Shown here: one piece after another, positions 1-8,255 of the stretch
Position numbering within the stretch: position 1 is the stretch's first letter
Layout: the number at the start of each line of letters is the position of its first letter
Assembly (NCBI GenBank): GCA_016592635.1
Contig: AP023240.1
Coordinates: 558,001 to 622,000 of the forward strand
Direction: 5' to 3'
DNA length: 64,000 nucleotides
Source: Methyloprofundus sp.
GTDB taxonomy: Bacteria > Pseudomonadota > Gammaproteobacteria > Methylococcales > Methylomonadaceae
The notes under the pieces: generated by a model
Told to the model about the DNA's origin: nothing
The model's database searches: none
The model's input: the letters and a program-made list of their open reading frames with translations, nothing else
Position numbers and translations under genes: made by a program

Positions 1-934
1 CATGCACTGCGTGATTAATTATTTTAGTAATCTTGTTGCCTGTATCGGTATCACGAAATTGTTCACTACCCACCATAACATGCTCTGGAATCAAAATATT
101 GCCAGAGGCTTGGTCTTTATAGCGGTGTTGGAACAGTAAAGCGCCGCTGTAGCCATCATGTACATAGATGTCAATAGTGATGCTGCGGTCAAGAAAGTAA
201 TAGCGGTTGAATGATTTAAACCAAGCCACTACCCCAGAGCCACGATTATATTGTGCAGTGGAAGATTCTAGATCTCTTATGACCCCTGAGAGTACAAACT
301 GTACATGACTTTTTTGGGCCAAGGTCATGTTGTTGGCAATATCATAAGGGTGCGCACCTATCAGTTGCGGTGCCAAGTTTGGGTCAGCATACAATACTGT
401 TTGGGTTTGATTAATACCCAGATATGCGCCTGACTCGGTTAAAATATTGGTGATTTCTCTAGGAATACCTGAGACGAGGTCATCAGTTTCCAGCGTGCTG
501 GCATGACTTGGTTGTACCATAGGGAATGCAGTGGCAGCAATGCGTTTACGGTATTGTGGGGTGCACATCTTACCTGATGTTAAATGCACAATAGCGCGCA
601 CATGATAAATACCTGCTTCGACCCATTCATCAATGACTTGGGTATTGTTAATAAGGGCGGTAGTTCTTAAGGTGACGGCGTCTAGTGCAATGCTATTTTG
701 CCGCATAACGGTACGACTGGAGATTTGGCTATTGTTTTGTAAAGAGGCTTGGCGAATGGCATCACGAATGGCCATTTTTCTGGCGAGTAACTTTGTGCCA
801 TTTTTTATAGCGGCTTGGCCTTCGACAGTGATATTTTGTACAACCACGGTACTGTCTATTTTTTGGGCATTACTACAAGCTGATAAAGCTATTAATAGTG
901 CTATTAATATGGAATGTCGTTTTAGCTTGGGCAT
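1..934 (-). CDS. flgT: Flagellar assembly lipoprotein FlgT (3' end outside window)
   Basis: Reading the minus strand from an ATG at 934 gives 311 open codons that run off the window edge, so the C-terminus is missing. The first 20 residues are a lipoprotein signal ending in the lipobox LSAC (Cys20). The body (VVVQNITVEGQAAI, then KMAIRDAIRQAS and a long mixed alpha/beta region) has the character of the FlgT N-terminal and middle domains. FlgT builds the periplasmic H-ring around the flagellar basal body and steadies the motor. An AAGGCG ribosome site lies about 8 bases upstream. It is the third gene of a minus-strand set with an FlgP-like protein and a small lipoprotein. Vibrio FlgT is a plain periplasmic protein, so the lipobox is a small difference. 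Confidence 0.8.
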   Translation of the reverse strand, partial: MPKLKRHSILIALLIALSACSNAQKIDSTVVVQNITVEGQAAIKNGTKLLARKMAIRDAIRQASLQNNSQISSRTVMRQNSIALDAVTLRTTALINNTQVIDEWVEAGIYHVRAIVHLTSGKMCTPQYRKRIAATAFPMVQPSHASTLETDDLVSGIPREITNILTESGAYLGINQTQTVLYADPNLAPQLIGAHPYDIANNMTLAQKSHVQFVLSGVIRDLESSTAQYNRGSGVVAWFKSFNRYYFLDRSITIDIYVHDGYSGALLFQHRYKDQASGNILIPEHVMVGSEQFRDTDTGNKITKIINHAVH

Positions 935-1084
935 AAGTAGTGCGCCTTTTTGGTAAATATATTAGAACCCGTTGTGAATGGAGTTGCGTAGAGCAATGAG
1001 GTTCTTTGCTAAATCATGATTTTTAGTCTATATGCAACTTACGGAATACGGAGGATGAATGCTTAATATTCATGTTGTCCGACT

Positions 1085-1309
1085 CTACGGTGCCACCGCC
1101 CCTTCTCCTTCATAAATAATATGGTGCCCTTGCCCATAAGGTGATGCATAGGGATGAAAGTTGCCAGTATGTCCTGCTTCATAGAGAACTGGGTCGCCAA
1201 CAGTGTATCCCCAGCTGATGAAGCCGCGTTTTGCATCCCCATTTGAGCTACATGCCATTACTGTATTGAGCAATATTATTGCGAATAATAATTTTAGCTT
1301 GGTTTTCAT
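1085..1309 (-). CDS. Small lipoprotein in the flagellar flgP-flgT cluster
   Basis: A 74-residue protein with a lipoprotein signal ending VMAC (Cys20), leaving about 54 mature residues rich in Gly, Tyr and His. I recognise no family. It is too short to be FlgO, the usual partner of FlgP and FlgT. The start has a good AAGGAA ribosome site 8 bases upstream. The gene starts 15 bases after the FlgP-like gene ends and precedes flgT by about 150 bases, so co-transcription is likely. By location alone it may be an outer-membrane accessory of the flagellar H-ring or outer ring. Confidence 0.6.
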   Translation of the reverse strand: MKTKLKLLFAIILLNTVMACSSNGDAKRGFISWGYTVGDPVLYEAGHTGNFHPYASPYGQGHHIIYEGEGAVAP

Positions 1310-1324
1310 GAGATGTATTCCTTT

Positions 1325-1918
1325 TTAGAATTCTTTATTGTAAAAGCCAGAAACGCTAGGTGCGTTATAGCAGTCCATAGTGGTGCAGCTATAATTGCTT
1401 AAGCTGGCGATATTGACTTGTGGTAATGTCTGACTACTGTCATTACTGTGTTGGTTATTGCTGAAGCATTGGCTATGTATTGCGGCGGTACCACTTAAGC
1501 AAGTAAAGAATTTAGGTGTTAAGGTTACTTCCAATACGGTTTCATAGGTACTGGCATTAATGGCAGTAATACTTTTTACACGTGCACCTTTCAGAAATGC
1601 ATCGATATAAGTGCGGTAGCTATCGTTAGTGACCACCATGTCTGAAACGGTAGTATGCCCATGAATACGTACGCCATAAATTTGTTCGGCAAGGTTGCGG
1701 TAAGCATCCATTTTTGAGGCGCGCATACTCATTAAACGGCGTTGTTCGGGGGAATAATTGCTGAATATGTCAGAAGTGCCATAACCCATTGCGGTCAGTA
1801 TTTTAATGGGGGGAACTTCAATTTTTGTGACTTGTTTGGAGCCGCAAGCGATAAGAGTACTGATCATTAGTACAAATATGCCAAGCTGTTTTATATAGTT
1901 AATGTTCACTGTCGTCAC
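1325..1918 (-). CDS. flgP: LPP20-family lipoprotein, FlgP-like
   Basis: A 197-residue protein with a lipoprotein signal (lipobox LIAC, Cys25) and the segment MRASKMDAYRNLAEQIYGVR near residue 65, which is the signature of the LPP20 domain found in FlgP and Helicobacter Lpp20. FlgP is an outer-membrane flagellar protein that forms or stabilises basal-body disks. The start codon is GTG with only a weak overlapping ribosome site (CGGAG). The C-terminal about 50 residues are Ser/Asn/Cys-rich with four cysteines, perhaps disulfide-bonded in the periplasm. It heads the minus-strand operon flgP-small lipoprotein-flgT. Family placement is good; the exact name rests on the neighbouring flgT. Confidence 0.75.
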   Translation of the reverse strand: MTTVNINYIKQLGIFVLMISTLIACGSKQVTKIEVPPIKILTAMGYGTSDIFSNYSPEQRRLMSMRASKMDAYRNLAEQIYGVRIHGHTTVSDMVVTNDSYRTYIDAFLKGARVKSITAINASTYETVLEVTLTPKFFTCLSGTAAIHSQCFSNNQHSNDSSQTLPQVNIASLSNYSCTTMDCYNAPSVSGFYNKEF

Positions 1919-2066
1919 TCCGTAATGTGGTATGAATTAAGTATCGGCAGTTGTGGGTATTTCTTGAGGGTTAATTGCAGGCGTTTTTTGTGAGGTTAAA
2001 GCTTGTTTTGACAGTGCGTTCGTATTCCGCAGCTTGCATGCGGGCTACGTTTGTATGAGAAATGCA

Positions 2067-2339
2067 TTAGTCAATAATATCAAAGCTATTAAAAGACTCA
2101 ACTGTCGTGAGTGGGCTAATGCTAACATCAGTTACTTTAGCCAGCAAAGGCCCTTTATGACACCATTTTATAAAATCTTCCATAGCCATTGTATTAGCGG
2201 TTGCGATGATCTCAACATGGCCATCGCTACGGTTTTTTACCGTGCCTGTAATAGATAATTTCAGGGCGGTTTTGCGAGTATAGGCACGAAAGTAAACGCC
2301 TTGTACTCGCCCTTGAACGATGATTTTAACCGTTTGCAT
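2067..2339 (-). CDS. acyP: Acylphosphatase
   Basis: About 90 residues, the usual length of the family. It hydrolyses the carboxyl-phosphate bond of acyl phosphates in the cytoplasm. The active-site loop GRVQGVYFR (catalytic Arg18) and the conserved Asn36 in GTVKNRSDG are both present. I place the start at the ATG at 2339 because it gives the usual N-terminus MQTVKIIVQG and overlaps the stop of rlmKL as TAATG. A start seven codons further upstream is possible. The one-base overlap implies translational coupling to rlmKL. Confidence 0.92.
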   Translation of the reverse strand: MQTVKIIVQGRVQGVYFRAYTRKTALKLSITGTVKNRSDGHVEIIATANTMAMEDFIKWCHKGPLLAKVTDVSISPLTTVESFNSFDIID

Positions 2340-4531
2340 TAGCGTGTTATTTTCCAGCAATAATGAATTCTAGGGGTTCTGGAGAAGTCATCAGGAATGG
2401 TTTGTGCAGTAATATCTTTGATTTTTAAATCTGCCAAAGCTTCGCTATCTAATTTAAAACGACGAAAGTTGGTCGAGAAATACAGGGTGCCATCAGCACT
2501 CAATAGTTTGGCAGCATTACTAATTAAGGCGACATGGTCATCTTGAATGGAAAAATTATCTTCCATGCGTTTTGAGTTAGAAAAGGTCGGCGGGTCTAGA
2601 AAAATGAGATCATATTGTTTAGCAATATTATGTTGTTTAGCTGCATTTTCTAACCATTCCGTGCAATCGGCACGAATAAATTGGTTATCACTCTGCGTTT
2701 TATTAAGCGCCATATTACGTTGAGCCCAATCTAGATAAGTATTAGACATATCTACAGTTGTCGTCGAACTAGCACCGCCAAGAGCGGCTTGTACGGAAAC
2801 TGAGCCTGTGTAAGCAAATAAGTTTAAAAAGTGTTTGTTGTTGGCTTCTTCCCGAATTCTAGTGCGTATTGGCCGATGATCTAAAAATAAGCCAGTATCT
2901 AAGTAGTCGGTAAAATTAACATAAAAGCGCGCGCCTTGTTCTTCGATAATTTCAAACTGGCCTTGATTGGCTTGTTTTTCGTATTGATCAATGCCTTTTT
3001 GTTTGCTGCGTACTTTGACAAAAACTTGGGTCTTTGGAATGGTAAAGTGCTGTGCAATAGCGTTAATCGCAGCACTTAAGCGCGTGTTAGCCTTTTCAGT
3101 TGAGATAGTTTTTGGGGCTTGATATTCTTGTACATTAATCCAAGTTTGCTCGCCTTTATAGACATCAACAGCAACGGCATATTCAGGTAAGTCTGCATCA
3201 TAAATGCGATAGCAATGTATATCTTGACGTTTTAACCACTTGGCAATTTTTTTGCTATTTTTTTGCAAGCGGTTGGCAAACATTTCTGCACTTGGGTCAA
3301 GTTCGGCAGTGGTATTGATGGCTTGCTCAATACGTTCTTGTTGGTTTTTTGCTTTGGGGATAAAAAAGTTTTTGCTTTCAATATTGAAGCGTAGCAATTT
3401 ACATTCCAGAGCACCATTAAATAGAGTAATGGGTTTTTGTGAACGGATACCTAAGCGAAAGCCAAGCTCAGGATCACTGATAATTAATGCGGCTTGCCAG
3501 CCTGTGAATTCTGCTTTTAAGGTATCACCAAATTGGCGATATAGAATTTCCATTTCCTCAGTAGTGCCTAAGCGTTCACCATAGGGTGGGTTACAGACAA
3601 TAATGCCTTGCTGCCAACTATCAGCGGGTGTTGCGTTACTAATATCACGACACTCCACATGAATTTTATTAGCTAGACCTGCATTGTCGATATGTAACAA
3701 GGCTGAATTCATGGCACGCCTACTTTGGTCAAAACCAACAATAGTCGGCATTTTTTCTAGGCCGACCTGTTTGCGTTGCTCGGCTTCGTCAATGAGTGAT
3801 TGCCACAGGGCAGTATCGTGCTTTTTCCAGTGTAGAAAGCCAAAGTGTTGATGTTGCAAGCCTGGGGCATAGTCAGCAGCAATCATTGCAGCTTCTACTA
3901 GAATAGTGCCAGAGCCACACATAGGGTCTATTAAACTACCCCCTTCAGCTGCTATTTTAGGCCAGTTGCAGCGATATAAAATGGCACAAGCCAAGTTTTC
4001 TTTCATCGGTGCGGTAATGCTAATGTCGCGATAACCGCGTTTATGCAGGCTGTCACCCGATAAATCCAAGCTTAGGCTGGCTTGTTCGCCGTTTAGGTAA
4101 ACATTGATGCGAATATTCGGGTGCTTGGTATCGATATCAGGGCGCTTATGGAATTTCTTGCGCATTTGATCGACGACGGCGTCTTTTACTTTGATGGCCC
4201 CAAAGTGAGTGTTATTAATTGCTTTTGAGTTTTTTGCATTAAAAGAAACGGCAAAGGTATCATCCGGCTTCATATGATCAAACCAGTTGATTTTATAAAT
4301 GCCGTCATATAAATCTTCTTGGCTAGTGACAGTAAAGCTACTTAAGTTTAAGAAGACACGATTGGCAATACGTGACCAAAGGCAGACGCGATACGCCGTT
4401 TCGATGGAGCCATCAAAATAAGCACCTGCTAAGGCAGGCTTTACATTTTGAGCACCGAGTTGATTTAATTCAGTAACGAGGATATCTTCCATCGCTTTGG
4501 GAGTGGTCGCGAAAAAACGAAAGTCGGTCAT
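2339..4531 (-). CDS. rlmKL: Bifunctional 23S rRNA methyltransferase RlmKL (m2G2445 and m7G2069)
   Basis: A 730-residue protein matching the fused gammaproteobacterial enzyme in length. Order: a THUMP-type RNA-binding region (about 45-155), a first SAM methyltransferase domain with NPPYGERLG near 314 (RlmL, m2G2445), and a second with FLDPPTFSNSKRM near 645 (RlmK, m7G2069). Both catalytic NPPY/DPPxF motifs are intact, so both activities are expected. It acts on 23S rRNA during 50S assembly, using S-adenosylmethionine. It shares its stop with the start of acyP. About 540 bases without genes lie downstream of its start. Confidence 0.95.
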   Translation of the reverse strand: MTDFRFFATTPKAMEDILVTELNQLGAQNVKPALAGAYFDGSIETAYRVCLWSRIANRVFLNLSSFTVTSQEDLYDGIYKINWFDHMKPDDTFAVSFNAKNSKAINNTHFGAIKVKDAVVDQMRKKFHKRPDIDTKHPNIRINVYLNGEQASLSLDLSGDSLHKRGYRDISITAPMKENLACAILYRCNWPKIAAEGGSLIDPMCGSGTILVEAAMIAADYAPGLQHQHFGFLHWKKHDTALWQSLIDEAEQRKQVGLEKMPTIVGFDQSRRAMNSALLHIDNAGLANKIHVECRDISNATPADSWQQGIIVCNPPYGERLGTTEEMEILYRQFGDTLKAEFTGWQAALIISDPELGFRLGIRSQKPITLFNGALECKLLRFNIESKNFFIPKAKNQQERIEQAINTTAELDPSAEMFANRLQKNSKKIAKWLKRQDIHCYRIYDADLPEYAVAVDVYKGEQTWINVQEYQAPKTISTEKANTRLSAAINAIAQHFTIPKTQVFVKVRSKQKGIDQYEKQANQGQFEIIEEQGARFYVNFTDYLDTGLFLDHRPIRTRIREEANNKHFLNLFAYTGSVSVQAALGGASSTTTVDMSNTYLDWAQRNMALNKTQSDNQFIRADCTEWLENAAKQHNIAKQYDLIFLDPPTFSNSKRMEDNFSIQDDHVALISNAAKLLSADGTLYFSTNFRRFKLDSEALADLKIKDITAQTIPDDFSRTPRIHYCWKITR

Positions 4532-4728
4532 ATGTTGTTAGTTTGGCTTATTAGATAAAGAGACGGTAGGTGAGGTAGGGTGCTTAGCAATTTAGAAAGC
4601 ATTGATGCAGGATTTTATCTGATAATTGATTGGATTTGTAGTGTTGTTTTTTAATTTTCTTTTGATTGAGGGTTAGCTAAGGGGTGAGGATATTAATAAC
4701 ATATCAAAAGTATGACTCAAAATTTTAG

Positions 4729-4810
4729 TTTCATCGTCGTATGAGAAGCGCAGGTGCATAAAAAGTTGCGTAGCCAGCTATACGTCTATTTATGTGTCTT
4801 GACGATGAAA
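4729..4810. repeat. Palindromic intergenic element, copy A
   Basis: A perfect 10-bp outer stem (TTTCATCGTC at 4729-4738, GACGATGAAA at 4801-4810) encloses the near-palindrome GCGTAGCCAGCTATACGTC at 4768-4786. The same core recurs near 6270, 29190 and 39570. The flank at 4707-4728 (AAAAGTATGACTCAAAATTT) matches the reverse complement of the right arm of copy D, so this is one family read in either direction. The rest of the 4532-5076 gap holds nothing else I recognise apart from the hairpin at 5035. Confidence 0.65.
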
Positions 4811-5034
4811 AAAATCCTTGGGTATGTAGCCAAATTAATTATGCTTAGCAGGTGTAGCTAAAAGGAAAATTAGACTCAAGTAGTATTGGCTTCTTGTGTG
4901 TACTGAACAAAGGGTGTCAGATGAGATGAAATCTTTCCGGGGAGGAGGGCTTTAATTAGGTAGTTTAAAGGTTGCTTAATTATTTTAAAGCAGGCGCTAA
5001 TTTTATTGGCTGCCATATTTTGTCAATAATGAGA

Positions 5035-5053
5035 TAGCGAGCAAAGCTCGCTA
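5035..5053 (-). terminator. Hairpin downstream of the PEP-CTERM-like gene
   Basis: TAGCGAGC, a three-base loop AAA, then GCTCGCTA: a perfect 8-bp stem 24 bases past the stop of the minus-strand gene at 5077. The downstream bases are only moderately T-rich, so this is a probable but not classic terminator. Confidence 0.5.
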
Positions 5054-5076
5054 CACATTTATTTTTGCGGCTAAGG

Positions 5077-5766
5077 TTATTTGCCAGTAATAGCTTGGCG
5101 TTTGCGAGAAATTTGTAAGCCGGCAATACCTAAGCCTAACAGTGCAATGGCACTTGGGGTCGGGGCAGATGTGGTAGGAGCTTCAGCACCAAAAGCCATC
5201 TCAACTAACCCTACGCCACTCGAACCTCCTGAAAATCCATGGTTACTTTGTAGTGCAACTCGTAAATATTGAGTGCTAATATCTGTTAGGTCAAATAACT
5301 GATGGTTGGCAGCAGTGTTATTACTGGCCACTTCGTTCATGTTGAAAGTGCCTAGGCTTGTTAGGGTGCTAAATGTTGCATCAATAGAAGAGAAAACTTC
5401 AAATTGATCGGTACCTGCAGTTGTAGCCCAGTTCCAATTCCACAAAACAGCATCAGTGATTGTGTAGGATAGTCCAAAATCAAGATCAAGATTAACGGGA
5501 AATGGAGTTACAGAAGCATAGCCGCGAGAGATATTGCTTGCTACATCAATATGAGTCGGGTTAGTTGCTAGGTAGCTATTGAAGTCGGTTATGCCACTTA
5601 TATAAGTTGAAGAGAGTCCGCTTTGGTTGATTAGGCCATTAACGTTACCAGCAGCAGCAGAGGGGCCATTGATAATGCTGGGGGATATAACGACTCCAGC
5701 ATTGACAGTGAGAGAAGCGCTAACAAGTGCGCTGAATATTGAAGCCTTCATATAATGAGTGTTCAT
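5077..5766 (-). CDS. Exported protein with PEP-CTERM-like sorting tail
   Basis: About 229 residues. A signal peptide (SIFSALVSASLTVNA) is followed by a Ser/Thr/Asn-rich beta region that resembles discoidin/F5-8C-like beta-sandwich proteins. The C-terminus is PTPSAIALLGLGIAGLQISR plus KRQ: a short motif, one hydrophobic helix and a basic end, the layout of PEP-CTERM sorting signals cleaved by exosortase. The motif reads PTPS rather than PEPS. I choose the ATG at 5766 because AAAAGGA lies 9 bases upstream of it, inside the longer frame that starts at 5790. Likely role: surface or extracellular-matrix protein. No exosortase gene is in the window. Confidence 0.65.
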   Translation of the reverse strand: MNTHYMKASIFSALVSASLTVNAGVVISPSIINGPSAAAGNVNGLINQSGLSSTYISGITDFNSYLATNPTHIDVASNISRGYASVTPFPVNLDLDFGLSYTITDAVLWNWNWATTAGTDQFEVFSSIDATFSTLTSLGTFNMNEVASNNTAANHQLFDLTDISTQYLRVALQSNHGFSGGSSGVGLVEMAFGAEAPTTSAPTPSAIALLGLGIAGLQISRKRQAITGK

Positions 5767-5868
5767 ACACTGAGATCCTTTTAATTTCATTTGAGGCGGT
5801 AAATGCGCTTCTTTACTATTTAATATAGCCTCGCTTTAAATTCTTTCAGGACAAAAACGGTAGCTATA

Positions 5869-5890
5869 TTAGGTATATAAAAATACCTAA
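5869..5890. promoter_or_regulatory. Perfect inverted repeat upstream of the PEP-CTERM-like gene
   Basis: TTAGGTAT, six-base spacer ATAAAA, then ATACCTAA: an 8-bp perfect inverted repeat about 100 bases upstream of the start at 5766. The AT-rich spacer and promoter-proximal place suit an operator for a dimeric regulator. No family assignment is possible from sequence alone. Confidence 0.35.
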
Positions 5891-6260
5891 GTCTGGGTGC
5901 TATACTAACATAAATAGTATGTTTTTATGATGTTTGTTTTTGAAGATCTGTCAATAATACTCTTTTGCTTTTGTGAGGGTGTTCAGATTTTATTGCTAAT
6001 AATTGGTAGATGCTGGACTTAGTGGGGGGGCAGCTGGAAATTAGAAATTTTCCTTGCATGTTGGGTAAGTAAATAAAATTTTTTGAGAGGGGCAATGATT
6101 GCCTTGATAGTAAAAATATTGTGAGTATTTGAGGCTTGCTCCTAGTGTTTAATGTTTGAAAGTGAACGATTTTTTTCAAAGTGCTTTTGAATTAAAGGGG
6201 AATGGAGTGACACAGTGGGTATGTAAGGTACGTCAGTCATGTGGTTTCTGTGTTGTTGGA

Positions 6261-6325
6261 GTACTTTTGTAGCTCGCTATACGCTTATTTACGCCTTGAG
6301 CATGATTAAAAGTCCTGCGCTAGTT
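6261..6325. repeat. Palindromic intergenic element, copy B (partial)
   Basis: The core GTAGCTCGCTATACGC at 6269-6284, followed by ACGCCTTGAGCATGATTAA and AAGTCCTGCGC, matches copy C (CGCCTTGAATACGAATAA, then AATCTTGCGC). The left arm is poorly conserved. The remainder of the 5767-6394 gap shows no convincing gene; an 84-codon minus-strand frame at 5925-6179 has no start or family support. Confidence 0.55.
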
Positions 6326-6367
6326 ATATAGCATGTCGATTTTTATGCGACAGCTTTTCTAGCGCAG
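6315..6367 (-). terminator. Nested hairpin after the FKBP gene
   Basis: CTGCGCTAG at 6315-6323 pairs with CTAGCGCAG at 6359-6367, enclosing a second stem TGTCG/CGACA (6334-6352). It lies 28 bases past the stop of the minus-strand FKBP gene and on that strand is followed by GACTTTTAA. It overlaps the right end of copy B. Confidence 0.5.
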
Positions 6368-6394
6368 TTGTATGGCGGAAAGCTTGAGCTATAG

Positions 6395-6874
6395 CTATTG
6401 AATACTCAATAATTCAACTTCAAAAATAAGTGTTGCATGTGGGCCAATTGCGCCACCGGCGCCTTGTGCACCATAAGCGAGTTCCGAAGGAATAAAGAAA
6501 CGGTATTTTGAGCCTACTGACATTAGTTGTACGCCTTCGGTCCAACCAGCAATAACACGATTTAGCGGGAAGGTTGCTGGTGCATTGCGACTGTATGAAC
6601 TATCAAATTCATCTCCATCTAATGTTGTGCCTTTGTAGTGCACGGTGACATTATTACTTGCAGCAGGCTTATCGCCTTCAGTAGCCGTAATGATTTCATA
6701 CTGCAAGCCACTGTCCGTGGAAATAATGCCTTCTTTGCTGGCATTTTCAGCCAAAAAAGCAGCACCTTCTGTTTTATTTTTTTCAGCCATTTCTGAGTTG
6801 TTTTTGGAAAACATGTATAGTCCTATAAGTAAGAAAATAGATACGAAGAGTATAACGAGTTGAGTTTTACCCAT
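6395..6874 (-). CDS. FKBP-type peptidyl-prolyl cis-trans isomerase, membrane-anchored
   Basis: 159 residues: an uncleaved signal anchor (LVILFVSIFLLIGLYMF), a short charged linker, then one FKBP domain from about 50 to the end. Family hallmarks are VTVHYKGTTLDGDEFDSS, FPLNRVIAGWTEGVQLM, the FFIPSELAYG loop and IFEVELL. It should catalyse proline isomerisation on the periplasmic face, helping envelope proteins fold. It is closest to the short FkpA/FklB-like group but lacks the FkpA dimerisation domain. It starts 33 bases after the SLT lipoprotein gene ends and is probably co-transcribed with it. Confidence 0.88.
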   Translation of the reverse strand: MGKTQLVILFVSIFLLIGLYMFSKNNSEMAEKNKTEGAAFLAENASKEGIISTDSGLQYEIITATEGDKPAASNNVTVHYKGTTLDGDEFDSSYSRNAPATFPLNRVIAGWTEGVQLMSVGSKYRFFIPSELAYGAQGAGGAIGPHATLIFEVELLSIQ

Positions 6875-6906
6875 GGGTAACTCCTAAAAATTGTAAGCCG
6901 AGTATT

Positions 6907-7533
6907 TTACCAAAAAAACCAGCCGGAATTTTCAAATTCTGCTTTGCAGGCTTTTAATTGCTGATTATATATCTTGGCACGTTTATCAACTTTAGTGGCT
7001 ACTTTTAAGAGCCAAGGTTTTTTAAAATGAGATTTACGTTTGTAGCCACCATGACCTTCGTGATAAGCAAAGTAGAGTTTGCGGGTATCCCACTTAGATA
7101 TACCTAAAGTAGTATGACTTTTATGGCAATACCAGCCGACAAAATCACTGGCATCTTCAAAATCATCACGATCAGCTGACCAAGCACCTGCTTCATCTAA
7201 ATACCAGTCCCATGTGCCATCTTGTGCTTGTGGATAGCCATAGGCTGAACTATTACGAAACCAGGGAATAAAGCCTAGTAGCACAGGGCGTGGCGGCTGC
7301 GCATCGGCTACAAAGTTAGATTCTTGGCGCATAATGGCCATTTGCACATGGATAGGAACCCCCCATTTTTTATAAGAGTTTTTGGTGTAGTCATACCAAT
7401 CATCTTTTTCCCGAAAAATTTCACAGATATTTTGGGTATTTTTAGGTTGTGAGGCAGTGCATGCCGATAGGAGTACGGTTAAGAGGCATATGACAAAGCT
7501 GAGTGTGAATTTTTGCAAGTATTGTAGGCGCAT
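6907..7533 (-). CDS. Lipoprotein with SLT-type lytic transglycosylase domain
   Basis: 208 residues with a lipoprotein signal (lipobox LLSAC, Cys25). MAIMRQESNF carries the presumed catalytic glutamate (Glu71) of the SLT fold, followed by SAYGYPQAQDGTWDWY, which replaces the usual GLMQ segment, and AYHEGHGGY near residue 158, matching the family's AYNAG region. Expected role: cleavage of peptidoglycan glycan strands from the outer-membrane side. The alterations around the second and third motifs mean it is a divergent member whose activity is probable rather than certain. Confidence 0.75.
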   Translation of the reverse strand: MRLQYLQKFTLSFVICLLTVLLSACTASQPKNTQNICEIFREKDDWYDYTKNSYKKWGVPIHVQMAIMRQESNFVADAQPPRPVLLGFIPWFRNSSAYGYPQAQDGTWDWYLDEAGAWSADRDDFEDASDFVGWYCHKSHTTLGISKWDTRKLYFAYHEGHGGYKRKSHFKKPWLLKVATKVDKRAKIYNQQLKACKAEFENSGWFFW

Positions 7534-7633
7534 TTTTCTGTAAAAGCGTATAATTGTGATGAATATAGCAGAAAAAAAATTGGTAATTTGTTAAATGTAT
7601 ACACATTACTTAACAACTTAATAATAAAAGAGC

Positions 7634-8254
7634 ATGACTGATTCTAGACATAATTTCCATAAAAAAACCTCTTTTTCAGGTTTTATCTTTATTTCTGGTA
7701 CTGAGTATAAAATACAAGTACGAGATTTATCTATTTCTGGCATGTTGGCTGCTATTGATCTTCCAGCTACTGTTGTTGGACAGCATGATTTGGCTGCATT
7801 GCTTAAGCATTCTGAAGTCATCGATTTCTATATTGAAAAATTGAACTTAGAAGGAGATGCAAGGGTAACCAGAGTAGATAAGGATGATGACCATGTTTTA
7901 ATTGGGCTTGAATTCAAACATATTTCTTATGATACCGAAAAGTTTCTCAATAAACGGGAAGTGTATCGTAAAAGTATGGATGCACCAGGACATATAAAAA
8001 TATCTGGTAAGGTTTATGAATTTAAAGCACGTAATGTATCTGTCGATGGTTTAATGGCATACCTCCCTGAGCATATTGATATTCAGCAAGATATGCATGC
8101 TAGGTTTAAATTTGATGAATTGCGTTTATTTGGTGAAGTTAAGGTTATTTGGTTTGAGTATGATGACCAGGACGGTACTTTGTTAGGTTTGAAATATGAG
8201 CATATGAAAACGGCAGCAGTAAAAGATATTCCGCAGTTTTATCATGATACTTAA
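7634..8254 (+). CDS. Tandem PilZ-domain protein
   Basis: 206 residues with two PilZ-like beta-barrels (about 8-100 and 115-200). The second has a full c-di-GMP binding signature: REVYR (RxxxR, about 116-120) and NVSVDG (NxSxxG). The first keeps DLSISG but lacks RxxxR, so it probably does not bind ligand and may form the protein interface. There is no membrane segment or signal, so it is a cytoplasmic c-di-GMP effector. It ends two bases from the oppositely oriented ybiB. Five GGDEF proteins elsewhere in the window could supply its ligand. Confidence 0.8.
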   Translation: MTDSRHNFHKKTSFSGFIFISGTEYKIQVRDLSISGMLAAIDLPATVVGQHDLAALLKHSEVIDFYIEKLNLEGDARVTRVDKDDDHVLIGLEFKHISYDTEKFLNKREVYRKSMDAPGHIKISGKVYEFKARNVSVDGLMAYLPEHIDIQQDMHARFKFDELRLFGEVKVIWFEYDDQDGTLLGLKYEHMKTAAVKDIPQFYHDT

Positions 8255-8255
8255 G

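Noticed and set aside
633..956. Plus-strand open frame of 107 codons
   Set aside because: It lies antisense within flgT, which has a full lipoprotein signal and a coherent open frame to the window edge.
5925..6179. Minus-strand open frame of 84 codons
   Set aside because: Composition is that of random AT-rich DNA, there is no signal, domain or good ribosome site, and it stands in an intergenic gap with a repeat.
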